In this document: in pieces, positions 46,359 through 55,241 of the stretch
How the letters are laid out: every line of letters starts with the position of its first letter
Numbering within the stretch: position 1 is the stretch's first letter
The notes under the pieces: model-generated
Databases searched by the model: none
What the model was told of the DNA's origin: nothing
The model's input: the letters and a program-made list of their open reading frames with translations, nothing else
Translations under genes and position numbers: made by a program
Assembly: GCA_964615765.1 (NCBI GenBank)
Contig: CAZTQN010000003.1
Location: 124,001 to 188,000 of the forward strand
DNA from: CAZTQN01 sp964615765
GTDB taxonomy: Bacteria > Planctomycetota > Phycisphaerae > Phycisphaerales > UBA1924
Length of the DNA: 64,000 nucleotides
Direction of reading: 5' to 3'

Positions 46359-48363
46359 CCAGCACGTCGCCGATGCCGATGAGCGCAGCCCCCGCAACGA
46401 TGCCGGCGCAGATCGGCTCGTGACACTCGACCCACAGGCGCCGACCGACGGAGACGCCCGGATCGCGCTTGCCGAACCGGGCGTGGGCCCACGCGAAGAA
46501 CGCGGCCCCGAGGAACATCATCAGCGTCGAGTCCGGCGGGATGACCACGCCCAGCCCAATCGCCAGCGGCGAGAGCGGGAACCGGTTGCGCGTCGCGATC
46601 CGGGCGATCTCCATCGCGAGCGAAACGAACGCCGCGACGATCATCGAGATGATGATCGAGCGGGTCAGCAGCGTGCCGCTCCCGTCGCCGAAGATCGACG
46701 TGACCAGGTCGCTCACGCCCTTCCACTGGAGCGCGGAAGGGAACGAGAACTGATCGCTGACCATGCGCTCCTGGATGGTCGCGTTCTCCTTGCTGCGGTC
46801 GGAGAGGAAAAGGATGTAGAACAGCGGCGTGCTCGCGAGAGCGCCGGCGATGATGCCGATGACGTGACCGATGGCCTGATGCCGCGGCTTGCCGCCCAGC
46901 ATATAGCCGGGCTTGATGTCCATCAGCAGGTTGCTGGCGTTGCTGGCGACCTCGACGCACATCACGCCCGTCATCAGGTTCGTCGGCGGGTGCTTCGGGT
47001 CCAGCGAGCCGAAGAGGAACTGCGGGATCTTGCTCAGGCTGCCGGTGGGCGTGATGCCCGTCATGCCGGTGGCGCTGGCGGCGATGAGCGTGAGGATGAT
47101 GATGAGCGGGATCGCCGTGGCGCCGAAGAGCCAAGAGACGCCGAACCAGTCGTGGGCCATCCAGACACTGATGGCCCCGACGATCGGGATGCCGACCCAG
47201 GAGATCCACAGCGGGACCTCGACATGGCGGAGGACATCGCCCTCGCCCGTCTTCTTGCGCTTGCCGAGCAGGGCGCCGAAGGCTTCGACGAAGACCTTGG
47301 GCTTGACGAACAGCGCGACCATGGACGCGACGACCATCATCACGATGCCCCACCACAGGGCCCAGGTGTTGAGGATGTGGGCGCGCCCGAACACCGCCAT
47401 GCCGTCGGCGGTGGTCAGCACGGCGCCGGCCGCGTCAACGCGCGGCTTGATCTCGCCGATCGAGATCATCCACGGGACGACGATCACGAAGTTGATGATC
47501 ATGCCCAGCAGCATGCTCACGGCGGACCGGAACCCCATCAGCCCGCCGGCGCCGATCATCGCGAGGTCGAGCGCGGGGGAGAGCCCGATCTGCCGGATGT
47601 CGGCCCCGCCGAGCGTCGGGATGGGCACGTAGCCCTTCTTCACGAGCCAGTAGTACCAGCCGTCGAGGTTGTGCGGGAGCGCGAAGGCCGCGTCCAGGCC
47701 CATCCACTTGACCTGGATGAGCTTCATGTAGGCTTCGCCGGAGAAGAACTGGATGAGCCCGGCGGCGGCCGCGGCGAGCGCAAGGGCCTTGGCCTTGAAC
47801 ATCCCCGTCACGCCCGCGCCGGCGCCGCCGGTGGTATAAAGCGTGTCGAGCACGACGCCGCAGGCGCGGCCTTCCGGGAACGGCTGCTGCTCGTCGTTGA
47901 TGAAGCGGCGCTTCATGGGGAAGGCGACGAGGACGCCGAGGATCGATAAGACCACGTTGAACAGCAGCATCTGCCACCACGGCATGAGCGCGTTCTGCAC
48001 CCACATGTACGCCGCCATGCCGGAGATCAGCGGGCCGGTCATGTAGCCGGCGGCGGTGGCGACGCTTTGCGAGGCGTTGTTCTCCAGGATGGTCATGTCG
48101 CGTGCGCCGAGCTGCGACATGAGCCGGAACGCCGCGAACGCGAGGATGACGCTCGTCAGACCAACCCCGAGCGTCCATCCCGTCTTGGCGCCGACGTACA
48201 GGTTGGTCGCGCTCAGCAGCCCGCCGAGGAGGAAGCCGGTCGCGGCGGAGCGCAGCGTGAGCTGCGGCATCGAGCCGCGGTACACGTTCTCCAGCCACCA
48301 GCGGTCCTTCTGCTCACGCGTCCACGTGCGGATCTGCTCGTCGGTCAGGGTCTTGATGGCCAT
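46339..48363 (-). CDS. OPT-family oligopeptide transporter, copy 1
   Basis: A 674-residue integral membrane protein with about 15 hydrophobic segments. OPT family marks are SMPQLTLRSAATGFLLGGLL, ATNLYVGAKTGWTLGVGL, ILENNASQSVATAAGYMTG and FPMKRRFINDEQQPFPEG. It should import small peptides or metal-chelate-like compounds by proton symport. It shares the N-terminal EQKDRWWLENVYRG motif with its neighbour, so the two arose by duplication. ATG 48363 was preferred to a TTG at 48381. Gap to copy 2 is 69 bases, so both may form one transcript. Confidence 0.93.
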   Translation of the reverse strand: MAIKTLTDEQIRTWTREQKDRWWLENVYRGSMPQLTLRSAATGFLLGGLLSATNLYVGAKTGWTLGVGLTSVILAFAAFRLMSQLGARDMTILENNASQSVATAAGYMTGPLISGMAAYMWVQNALMPWWQMLLFNVVLSILGVLVAFPMKRRFINDEQQPFPEGRACGVVLDTLYTTGGAGAGVTGMFKAKALALAAAAAGLIQFFSGEAYMKLIQVKWMGLDAAFALPHNLDGWYYWLVKKGYVPIPTLGGADIRQIGLSPALDLAMIGAGGLMGFRSAVSMLLGMIINFVIVVPWMISIGEIKPRVDAAGAVLTTADGMAVFGRAHILNTWALWWGIVMMVVASMVALFVKPKVFVEAFGALLGKRKKTGEGDVLRHVEVPLWISWVGIPIVGAISVWMAHDWFGVSWLFGATAIPLIIILTLIAASATGMTGITPTGSLSKIPQFLFGSLDPKHPPTNLMTGVMCVEVASNASNLLMDIKPGYMLGGKPRHQAIGHVIGIIAGALASTPLFYILFLSDRSKENATIQERMVSDQFSFPSALQWKGVSDLVTSIFGDGSGTLLTRSIIISMIVAAFVSLAMEIARIATRNRFPLSPLAIGLGVVIPPDSTLMMFLGAAFFAWAHARFGKRDPGVSVGRRLWVECHEPICAGIVAGAALIGIGDVLVKVFLL

Positions 48364-48432
48364 GAGGGCGCGGTCTCTCAATAAGGAGCGTGAGCGGTGA
48401 TGACGTGGTGCGACTCTGACGAGGATGCGAGA

Positions 48433-50520
48433 TCAGGCCCCGAGCAGGCCCAGCGCCGTCGCCGACATCGCAACGATGGCCTTCATCAGGCTCTCGCCCG
48501 CGATGAGGCCCGACGCGACGCCGACGGCGTACTTGTCGCTGCTCTTGCGGTCGATCAGTTCCCAGATCCACACGATCAGCGCGCCGACGAGGAACCCCAG
48601 CGCGTTGCTGAACGGGATGACCCAACTGAGCCCGAGGCCCATCGCGCTGGGCAGATAGCCGCGCTTCTCACGCGGCACCAGCCGCTCGATCAGCGGGAGC
48701 CCGACGCCGATCAGCGCGCCGATCAGGATCGCCACCTTGGCGGTGTCCGGCAGGCGGTCGATCCCTTCGGTCAGCACGCGGGCGACGGCGGCCCACTGCT
48801 GCGTCGCGGGCAGGGCGTACTTCTCGAGCGCGGCCTTGTTCGGGATCATCAGGAACCACGCGGGCACGATCGCCAGCGTCCCGAAGAAGATCCCGATGAA
48901 CTGGGCCACGAACTGCCGACGCGGGTTGGCGCCGAGCAGATAGCCGGACTTGAGGTCCAGCAGCAAGTCGGCGCTCGCCGCCGCCGCGTTGGCCGCAACG
49001 CCCGCCGAGGCCAGGTTCGGGATGATCTGCTTGGGCTTGAGCACGGCGAAGGTCAGCTGCATCACCTTGCCCATGGCGCCGATGGGGTTGGTGTCGGTCT
49101 CGCCGGTCGAGCGGCAGGCGACCATAGAGAGCACGAAACTCATCGCGATCGCGATCAGCCCGGCCCACCATGAGATGTTGAACGCGATGTACTGGATGAT
49201 GACCAGCGCGATGGTGATCGGGATGAGCCCGATGACCATCCAGCGCGTCGGGACTTCGATCGCGGCGAGCTGATCGTCCTTGGCGGCCTCGCGCTTGCCG
49301 AAGAGCCCCGAGAACGCGCGGGCGACGACGCGCCACTGCAGCGCGAGCGTCGTGAGCGAGGCGAACACCATGACCGCCGTGCCGCCCCAGAGGGCCCAGC
49401 GCGTGAAGTGCAGCACGGTTCCACCGCCGACGACATCGATGCTGACCACCGCGTTCGTGGCCTTCTGAGCCGCGTCGTACGCGAACCCGCCGGGCGCGGT
49501 CGAGTCGGCGACCCAGCCGCTGCCGGGCTTTTGCTGATCCAGCCGCATCATCCACGGCCCGACGACAAAGTAGAGCAGGCACGAGCCCAGGAACATGCTG
49601 AGGCTGACGCGCATGCGCGTGATGATGCCGGCGGCAACCAGCAGCAGGCTCACGTCAAACCCGTACGACACGCCGACCTTGCCGCTCCACAACTGCGCCT
49701 TCACCCACTCCGTGCCCGGGAGATCGACCGACTCGGGCAGTCGCAGCGGGACCGCGGCGAAGAAGCGGTCCAGCAGTTTCAACGCCCCTTCCGCCGTGTT
49801 CAGCAGGCCCAGCAAGAGCCCGATGCCGAGCCCGAGCAGCAGCGCGTACGCCTTCTGCACCGCCTCGGCGCTCTCGCTGTACAGGCTGCGCAGTGTCTCC
49901 GCCGCGGCGACCCCCGACGGGAATCGGAGCTGCTCGTGGTTGATCATCTGCCGCTTCATGGGCACGGCGAGAAACACGCCGAGCGCCGCCGTGAAGAGCG
50001 TGAAGCTCGCCACCACCCACCACGGGCTGATGCTCCAACTGGCGACATCGGCGCCGGTCTTGCCTTCGGGAACTTCCGCGAGAAGCAGGATGGCGCCGAA
50101 CATGACGCCAATGGTGGCGCCGGTGCTCGACCCGGCGGCCGCCGCCGTCGACGCCATGCAGTTGTTCTCAAGGATCGACATCTTGGACAGCTTGCCGCCG
50201 CTGACGGCGCGGAAGCCGTTCCAGATGACATAGCTCATGACGCACGCGGTGATCGCGACCCCGAAGCCCCAGCCGATCGCGAGCGTGGTGTAGAGGTTGG
50301 AGACGGACATCAGCATGCCCAGCACGCCGCCCATCAGCACCGCACGCAGCGTGAGCTGCGGCATTCTGTCGCCCTGGTACACGTTCTCGTACCACCAGCG
50401 GTCTTTCTGCTCCGGCGTCATCGCGGCCAGCTCGGCCTCGCTGGGCCACTGCACGTTCCCCGGTCGGGCCGGAGGAGATGACGAAGGGTCGGAAGACGGT
50501 TGAGCGCCGGTGATGGCCAT
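48433..50520 (-). CDS. OPT-family oligopeptide transporter, copy 2
   Basis: A 695-residue membrane protein, paralogue of the gene downstream. It shares EQKDRWWYENVYQG, RMPQLTLRAVLMGGVLGMLM, SILENNCMASTAAAAGSSTG and VPMKRQMINHEQLRFPSG. It differs in its long Pro/Ser-rich N-terminus and a longer loop in the middle (QKPGSGWVADSTAPGGF). Different loops may mean a different substrate or a heteromeric transporter. AGGAG sits about 9 bases before ATG 50520. An inverted repeat lies about 90 bases upstream. Confidence 0.93.
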   Translation of the reverse strand: MAITGAQPSSDPSSSPPARPGNVQWPSEAELAAMTPEQKDRWWYENVYQGDRMPQLTLRAVLMGGVLGMLMSVSNLYTTLAIGWGFGVAITACVMSYVIWNGFRAVSGGKLSKMSILENNCMASTAAAAGSSTGATIGVMFGAILLLAEVPEGKTGADVASWSISPWWVVASFTLFTAALGVFLAVPMKRQMINHEQLRFPSGVAAAETLRSLYSESAEAVQKAYALLLGLGIGLLLGLLNTAEGALKLLDRFFAAVPLRLPESVDLPGTEWVKAQLWSGKVGVSYGFDVSLLLVAAGIITRMRVSLSMFLGSCLLYFVVGPWMMRLDQQKPGSGWVADSTAPGGFAYDAAQKATNAVVSIDVVGGGTVLHFTRWALWGGTAVMVFASLTTLALQWRVVARAFSGLFGKREAAKDDQLAAIEVPTRWMVIGLIPITIALVIIQYIAFNISWWAGLIAIAMSFVLSMVACRSTGETDTNPIGAMGKVMQLTFAVLKPKQIIPNLASAGVAANAAAASADLLLDLKSGYLLGANPRRQFVAQFIGIFFGTLAIVPAWFLMIPNKAALEKYALPATQQWAAVARVLTEGIDRLPDTAKVAILIGALIGVGLPLIERLVPREKRGYLPSAMGLGLSWVIPFSNALGFLVGALIVWIWELIDRKSSDKYAVGVASGLIAGESLMKAIVAMSATALGLLGA

Positions 50521-50612
50521 GCGCGCGTGCTCCTGAACGAAGCGGTGTCACCGCGCGGCGGCTTGCACGCCCACGGCCGAGCGGCCGCGTTGCCCGCGCG
50601 GTATTGCGAGGC

Positions 50613-50644
50613 AAGTGTCCAGTTTACAACGTCTTCCGACACTT
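50613..50644. promoter_or_regulatory. Inverted repeat upstream of the OPT gene pair
   Basis: AAGTGTC (50613-50619) and GACACTT (50638-50644), spacer 18 bases, in the most AT-rich part of the 205-base gap before the OPT genes. A 7-bp dyad with this spacing may be a regulator site or chance. Confidence 0.3.
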
Positions 50645-50725
50645 TGCACGCACCGGCACGCGCCCACGCGCAACACCGATCACCCACCAACCATCCCCGG
50701 GCTCACGCTGGCGCGATCACCGGTC

Positions 50726-51490
50726 TCACGACCCACACCCGCACGGCTGCGCCCCCGCCAGCGCCCGGGCCGGCAGGCGATCGGCGCACCGCTCGAGTTC
50801 GCAGTGCAGCACGCGCCGGTAGTGGGCCATGCGGATCTTCGCGTCGTCCAGCGGGCCGCCGAACGTCCGGTTCGGGTCGTTGTAGATCAGCTTCACCGGG
50901 ATTTCCGCGATCCGCAGCCGCGCGGCGACCGCCTGCACCCAGAACTGCATCGGGAACGCGTACCCGTCCTCGCTCAGCGTCATCCCGCGCAGCGCCTCCA
51001 CGCGGTACGCCTTGAACCCGCAGAACGCGTCCGTCAGCCCCAGCGACAAACGCTGGTTCAACTCCGCCGTGATCTGCTGGTTGATCGAGCGCCGCTCCGG
51101 CGGCGGGCTGCCGATCTGCTCCGCCTCGGGCGCGAGATAGCGCGACCCGCTGACGATATCGACGCGCCGACCGGCGACGCCCTTGCGAGCCGCCTCGATA
51201 AACCGCGGGATCGCGGCGGGCTCGTGCTGCTCGTCGCAGTCCATCGTGATGACCCAGTCGAAGTCGTGCACGATGGCCCAGCCGAAAGCGTCGCGGATAG
51301 ACCGGCCGTACCCGCGGTTCTCGCCGTGACGGATCACGTCGACGGGGAAACTGTTCAAGAGCGCCGGCGTGTTGTCGGACGAGCCGTCGTCGATGACGAC
51401 CACGTCGCTGGCGTGCTTGAGCACCGCGGCGAGCACACGCGGCACGTACCGCTCCTCGTTGAATACCGGGATCGCGACGAGCGTTCGCAT
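50726..51490 (-). CDS. Family 2 glycosyltransferase (dolichyl-phosphate-mannose-synthase-like)
   Basis: A 254-residue GT-A-fold enzyme. MRTLVAIPVFNEERYVPRVL opens the fold, VVVIDDGSSDNTPALL is the nucleotide-sugar site, VITMDCDEQHEP the DXD-type metal motif, and EIPVKLIYNDPNRTFGG the end of the catalytic domain. There is no C-terminal transmembrane region, so it should be cytosolic or peripheral. It would move a sugar from a nucleotide sugar to a lipid or polysaccharide carrier. The C-terminus ends abruptly in AQPCGCGS. The acceptor is unknown. Confidence 0.88.
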   Translation of the reverse strand: MRTLVAIPVFNEERYVPRVLAAVLKHASDVVVIDDGSSDNTPALLNSFPVDVIRHGENRGYGRSIRDAFGWAIVHDFDWVITMDCDEQHEPAAIPRFIEAARKGVAGRRVDIVSGSRYLAPEAEQIGSPPPERRSINQQITAELNQRLSLGLTDAFCGFKAYRVEALRGMTLSEDGYAFPMQFWVQAVAARLRIAEIPVKLIYNDPNRTFGGPLDDAKIRMAHYRRVLHCELERCADRLPARALAGAQPCGCGS

Positions 51491-51680
51491 GAGCCGCCTT
51501 TCTGGCACCGCCGAGGGCTGCGAGAACGGGAACGTGGAGGGCAACGCCCGGGCTGTTCGCTCCCGAGGGGTTGCCGGATGCCTTGGCCCCGGACTGGTCT
51601 GGTATGCCGCCGGATGCGGGTCCGTTGCAGTTACCTGCCCGTGCCCGCTGGGCACAAACCCGGAAAGCATGCTCGTGGCG

Positions 51681-52304
51681 TTATTCAGAAGGCTCGGGCG
51701 AGGGCGGAGATTTGGGCGGTTCGGGCGTTTTCGGCAACGCCGCGAACGCCGCCAGCCCGAACGGCGTCCCCTTGCCGTCCGTGTTTTTGTCGCCGTCTGA
51801 ACCCGATCCGTTCTCATCCTCCGGCTGCGCCGCCCGCTGCAACCGCTCGATCAGTTCGGGCGTGAGCCCGTGAATCGCTCGGATTTCCTGCACGGGAAGC
51901 GTGAACACCTCGCCGCTGGGCGTCTGAATACGGAACACCGTCGACTGCACCGTGACGGACGTGGCCCGCTCCCGCCCGGGGACGGAGCAGGCAAACAGCG
52001 GGAAGACCTGCGCGATCGGGATGCGCTCCCCGCCACGGGTGAGCACGGCGAACCGCCCGTCGAACAACTGCGGCTGGTTCTGGCTGAGCATCATGAACCC
52101 GTTGAGCATGTCGCGCGCAACATTTCCCCAGAACAGATCCCGCAGCGCCAGCGCCTGGGCCGGGTCCATCACCATCGCGCCTTCGGCGACCTTGACCGTG
52201 CTCGCGCCCTGCGACGGCGCGCGGCGTTTGAGCGCGCTCCCCCGCACGCCGCGCACCCCGTTGCCCGTTCCACGCTTGCTCGGTTTGCCGCTCGGTCGCT
52301 TCAT
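51681..52304 (-). CDS. Uncharacterised cytosolic protein
   Basis: A 207-residue protein with no signal peptide or membrane segment. The first 35 residues are basic, like a nucleic-acid-binding tail. The middle (MDPAQALALRDLFWGNVARD, about 46-65) is helical, then DGRFAVLTRGGERIPIAQVF, VTVQSTVFRIQTPSGEVFTL and AIHGLTPELIERLQ suggest a small beta barrel followed by a helix. The end is Pro/Glu-rich. It lies 13 bases after the NfeD-like gene and may be co-transcribed with it. No family is recognised. Confidence 0.6.
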   Translation of the reverse strand: MKRPSGKPSKRGTGNGVRGVRGSALKRRAPSQGASTVKVAEGAMVMDPAQALALRDLFWGNVARDMLNGFMMLSQNQPQLFDGRFAVLTRGGERIPIAQVFPLFACSVPGRERATSVTVQSTVFRIQTPSGEVFTLPVQEIRAIHGLTPELIERLQRAAQPEDENGSGSDGDKNTDGKGTPFGLAAFAALPKTPEPPKSPPSPEPSE

Positions 52305-52316
52305 GGTGGATTGTTG

Positions 52317-53552
52317 TCACTTCCCGGCCAGACCACGGGCCCGACCGAGAAGAAACTCCAGGTCGTTGCGCCGCGTTTGAAAGGCGGTCCGCCACGCCGC
52401 CTGCAGCGTGCCGGGTGTCTGGCCGACGCTGGTCACGCCCGGGGGCGGTTCGCGCTGCAGTTCCGGATACTCGGTCACAAGGCGTTCGAGGTCTTCGAGC
52501 ATCGCCGCGGCGTGTTCGAGGATGGGCGTCTGGGCCCGGCCGACCTTGCGCTGCCGCGGCAGGCCGTCGGGCGGGCGGAGCGTGTACACGCCGTCAATCT
52601 CGACGCGGGCCTGCTGACGGGCGCGGTCGATGGCGCGAAGATCATCATCCAGGCGTCGCGCAACGCTGGCGACGCCCGCCTCGACCGACCGCCGCGTCAG
52701 CGTGCGGGCGCCGATGCGCTCGATGCTGAGCACCCGCGGCAGGCCGTCGGCGACGCCGTCGATCAGCCCGATGCGTTCGGCGATATCGGGCGCGATCCGC
52801 GTCGGCGCGCCCGGCACGGGCGTCGGCGCACTCGGATCCGCCTTCACCGCGCTCACCACCGCGATCCCGCTCCCCACCGGCGGATCGCTCACCAGGCGCC
52901 AGCGTCCGTCGCGCTCGACGACCCACAGGTTGCCCGTCGGGCGCGGCGCGATGGCGCCGAGGAGCACGTCCCGCTCGCGCTCCTGCAGGCGCGTCCACAC
53001 CACGCCGCGAAAGGCCTGCTCCGCCGCGCCCGGGTCGACGCCCTCGACGGGCACCGGCGAACGCTCATCACCCGGCGCAAAGACGATCGCCACGCCAGGC
53101 TCGAGATAGCACGCGTCAGCCACCAACCCGAGCGCGGCGTGCCCGGTGCCGACCACACGCTCGGCCCGCTCCCCCCGCCCACCCCGCGGCCCGCCCTCGA
53201 CGCGCTCCCCGCTCAGCAGACACACGAGCCGGTACGTTCGCCCCGCGGGCGCGAGCACCTCGGCCAGCCCGTGCAGCACGTCGGCGCGCCAGCCGCGACC
53301 GGCTAGTTCGATGACGACCAGGTGCGCACCGTCGACGCGAGCTTGCTCCATGTGCTCGCGCACCTCGCGCACGGTGCGCTGCGCGTCCAGGTCGCCGGTG
53401 ATCGTGAGGTGCAGCACGCGTGTGGCGGTCTTCGCGGCCCGTGGCGCGGGGGCGGACTCCGGCCCGCGCTCGGCCCCGCCCGGCGCGGGCGCGGCGCCGC
53501 CGAGCATCGCGCCGAGCACAACCACCACAGCACATCGCACGAACCGCCCCAC
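52317..53552 (-). CDS. NfeD/ClpP-like secreted protein, probably catalytically inactive
   Basis: A 411-residue protein. A signal segment (FVRCAVVVVLGAMLGGA) is followed by a domain starting VLHLTITGDLDAQRTVREVR, as in NfeD-type ClpP-fold peptidases (the I-x-G-x-[ID] strand and helix). But where those have Thr-Pro-Gly-Gly and Ser-Ala-Gly catalytic motifs, this has IELAGRGWRADV and an Arg/Glu-rich loop without the serine. The second half (helical, about 290-411) has no match I can name. GTG 53552 follows GGAG; a TTG at 53570 is the alternative. The NfeD assignment rests on the first 60 residues only. Confidence 0.5.
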   Translation of the reverse strand: MGRFVRCAVVVVLGAMLGGAAPAPGGAERGPESAPAPRAAKTATRVLHLTITGDLDAQRTVREVREHMEQARVDGAHLVVIELAGRGWRADVLHGLAEVLAPAGRTYRLVCLLSGERVEGGPRGGRGERAERVVGTGHAALGLVADACYLEPGVAIVFAPGDERSPVPVEGVDPGAAEQAFRGVVWTRLQERERDVLLGAIAPRPTGNLWVVERDGRWRLVSDPPVGSGIAVVSAVKADPSAPTPVPGAPTRIAPDIAERIGLIDGVADGLPRVLSIERIGARTLTRRSVEAGVASVARRLDDDLRAIDRARQQARVEIDGVYTLRPPDGLPRQRKVGRAQTPILEHAAAMLEDLERLVTEYPELQREPPPGVTSVGQTPGTLQAAWRTAFQTRRNDLEFLLGRARGLAGK

Positions 53553-53648
53553 GCGGGATCTCCGGGCCAATGGGGAACCTGACCCGCGTGTCGGCCGAGC
53601 GGCCGCACGCGCTGAACCGCGCGTCCGTGCAGCCAGACGGTACGCCGA

Positions 53649-55226
53649 TCACCCGCCCGGGGGTGCGTCGAACAAGCCCGGCGAGCCCTCGGCACCGCCC
53701 GGGCGACGCGGCTTCCGCGACGCAGCAGCGCGGCCGGGGCGTGCGCGGGCCAGCGCGTCCGCGGGCGCGGGCTTGGGCACATCGCGCCGTCCCGCAGGGG
53801 CCGCGGCGATCGGGCCCGCATCCGCGTCGTCGCCCGCTTCGCTCGACCGCACCGTCGACGCGAACACGCCGTCGATCAGTCGTGTCCGCACCACTTGCCC
53901 CGCCGGCGGCACATCTTCCAACCGGCGCACGGCGCGCCCGTCGGCGTCGAGCGTCACGGAATAGCCGCGTTTGAGCACGCCGGGCGGACCGACTAGGTCG
54001 AGATTGCGAGCCGCGGCTTCGACGGCGAGGCGTCGATCATGCACCGCCCGCGCGACGACCTGCGCCAGCCGACCCGCCGTGTCGTCCACACGGTCCGGGT
54101 CCAGCCGCGCTCGCATCGCCTCCTCAAGACGAGCCCGCGCGAGTTGCAGGCGCGTGGTCCGCTCGGCGTACACGGCGGATGGACGATGACGCTCCAGCCG
54201 GGCCGCCAGGCGCTCCGTCCGATGAGCGCGACGGCGGACCAGGTCCATCGCGACCACGCGCGCGTGCCGCACAAGCGACGCCAGACGCTGCTCGTCCGCG
54301 CGGACGCGCCGCGTCAGCCCGCCGGCCAGCCGACGACTCGCCGAGCGGATCTGCTCGCGCAGCGCCGCCGCGTCGGGCACGGCCCGCATGGCGGCCTGCG
54401 TCGGCGTCGCGGCCCGGGCGTCGGCGACGAGCTCGGCGAGCGTCACGTCCGTCTCGTGCCCGATCGCCGCGACCACCGGCACGGGCGACTCCACGATCGC
54501 GCGGGCCAGTTCGCGATCGTTGAAGCACCACAGGTCTTCCTTCGAACCACCGCCGCGCGTGACGATGATGGTGTCGATCCCGAGTTCCGCGTGCATCGCG
54601 CCCAGCCGGCGCACGGCCCGCGTCACTTCGCCCGCCGCCCCCGGCCCCTGCACGCGCACGTCGACCAAACAGAGCTGCACCGACGGACATCGGCGCGCAA
54701 CGGTGTCGCGCACGTCCTGCAAGGCCGCGCCGCTGGCGCTGGTCACAACGGCGACGCGTCGCGGCAGCATCGGGAGCGCACGCTTGCGGGCTTCGTCCAG
54801 CCACCCGAGCGCCCGCACTTCTTCGACGAGTTTCTTGAGCGCCAAGTCCAGCGCACCGTCGCCCGCCGGCTCGATCCGGTCGACAATGAACTGCGTTCGC
54901 CCCTGCGGCGGGTAGAACTCGACGCGCCCGCTCACCACCACCTGCTGCCCCGGCGAAGGCGTGAAGCCCGCCTTCCGCGCGGCGGACTGCCACATGACGC
55001 ATGCGATCACTGCGTCGGCGTCTTTCAGGTCAAAGTACCAGTGCGTGCGGGCACGGAACTGCCCGATCTCGCCCGCGACGCGCAGCCCCGCGGGCACGTG
55101 ATCGCGCAGCGCGTGGTCGATGATCGCCGACAGCTGCGAGACCGACAGCGGCCTGGCCTCGCCGGACTCGGGCGTGGCCCGCTTGGCGCCGGGCGCGCGC
55201 TGCGGATCAAACGGCAGCCGCGACAT
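53649..55226 (-). CDS. xseA: Exodeoxyribonuclease VII large subunit
   Basis: Cuts single-stranded DNA from both ends together with the small subunit XseB. 525 residues. The N-terminal OB fold (GEIGQFRARTHWYFDLKDAD) is followed by PMLPRRVAVVTSASGAALQD, the catalytic-core DTIIVTRGGGSKEDLWCFND and PVVAAIGHETDVTLAELVAD. The long helical part (about 280-430) and a short C-terminal repeat (LKRGYSVTLDADGRAV) complete the family plan. The last 70 residues are an extra Ala/Arg/Pro-rich tail. ATG 55226 with CCGGAG upstream was chosen. No xseB is adjacent in the window. Confidence 0.94.
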   Translation of the reverse strand: MSRLPFDPQRAPGAKRATPESGEARPLSVSQLSAIIDHALRDHVPAGLRVAGEIGQFRARTHWYFDLKDADAVIACVMWQSAARKAGFTPSPGQQVVVSGRVEFYPPQGRTQFIVDRIEPAGDGALDLALKKLVEEVRALGWLDEARKRALPMLPRRVAVVTSASGAALQDVRDTVARRCPSVQLCLVDVRVQGPGAAGEVTRAVRRLGAMHAELGIDTIIVTRGGGSKEDLWCFNDRELARAIVESPVPVVAAIGHETDVTLAELVADARAATPTQAAMRAVPDAAALREQIRSASRRLAGGLTRRVRADEQRLASLVRHARVVAMDLVRRRAHRTERLAARLERHRPSAVYAERTTRLQLARARLEEAMRARLDPDRVDDTAGRLAQVVARAVHDRRLAVEAAARNLDLVGPPGVLKRGYSVTLDADGRAVRRLEDVPPAGQVVRTRLIDGVFASTVRSSEAGDDADAGPIAAAPAGRRDVPKPAPADALARARPGRAAASRKPRRPGGAEGSPGLFDAPPGG

Positions 55227-55241
55227 CGCGCACACTCCGGC

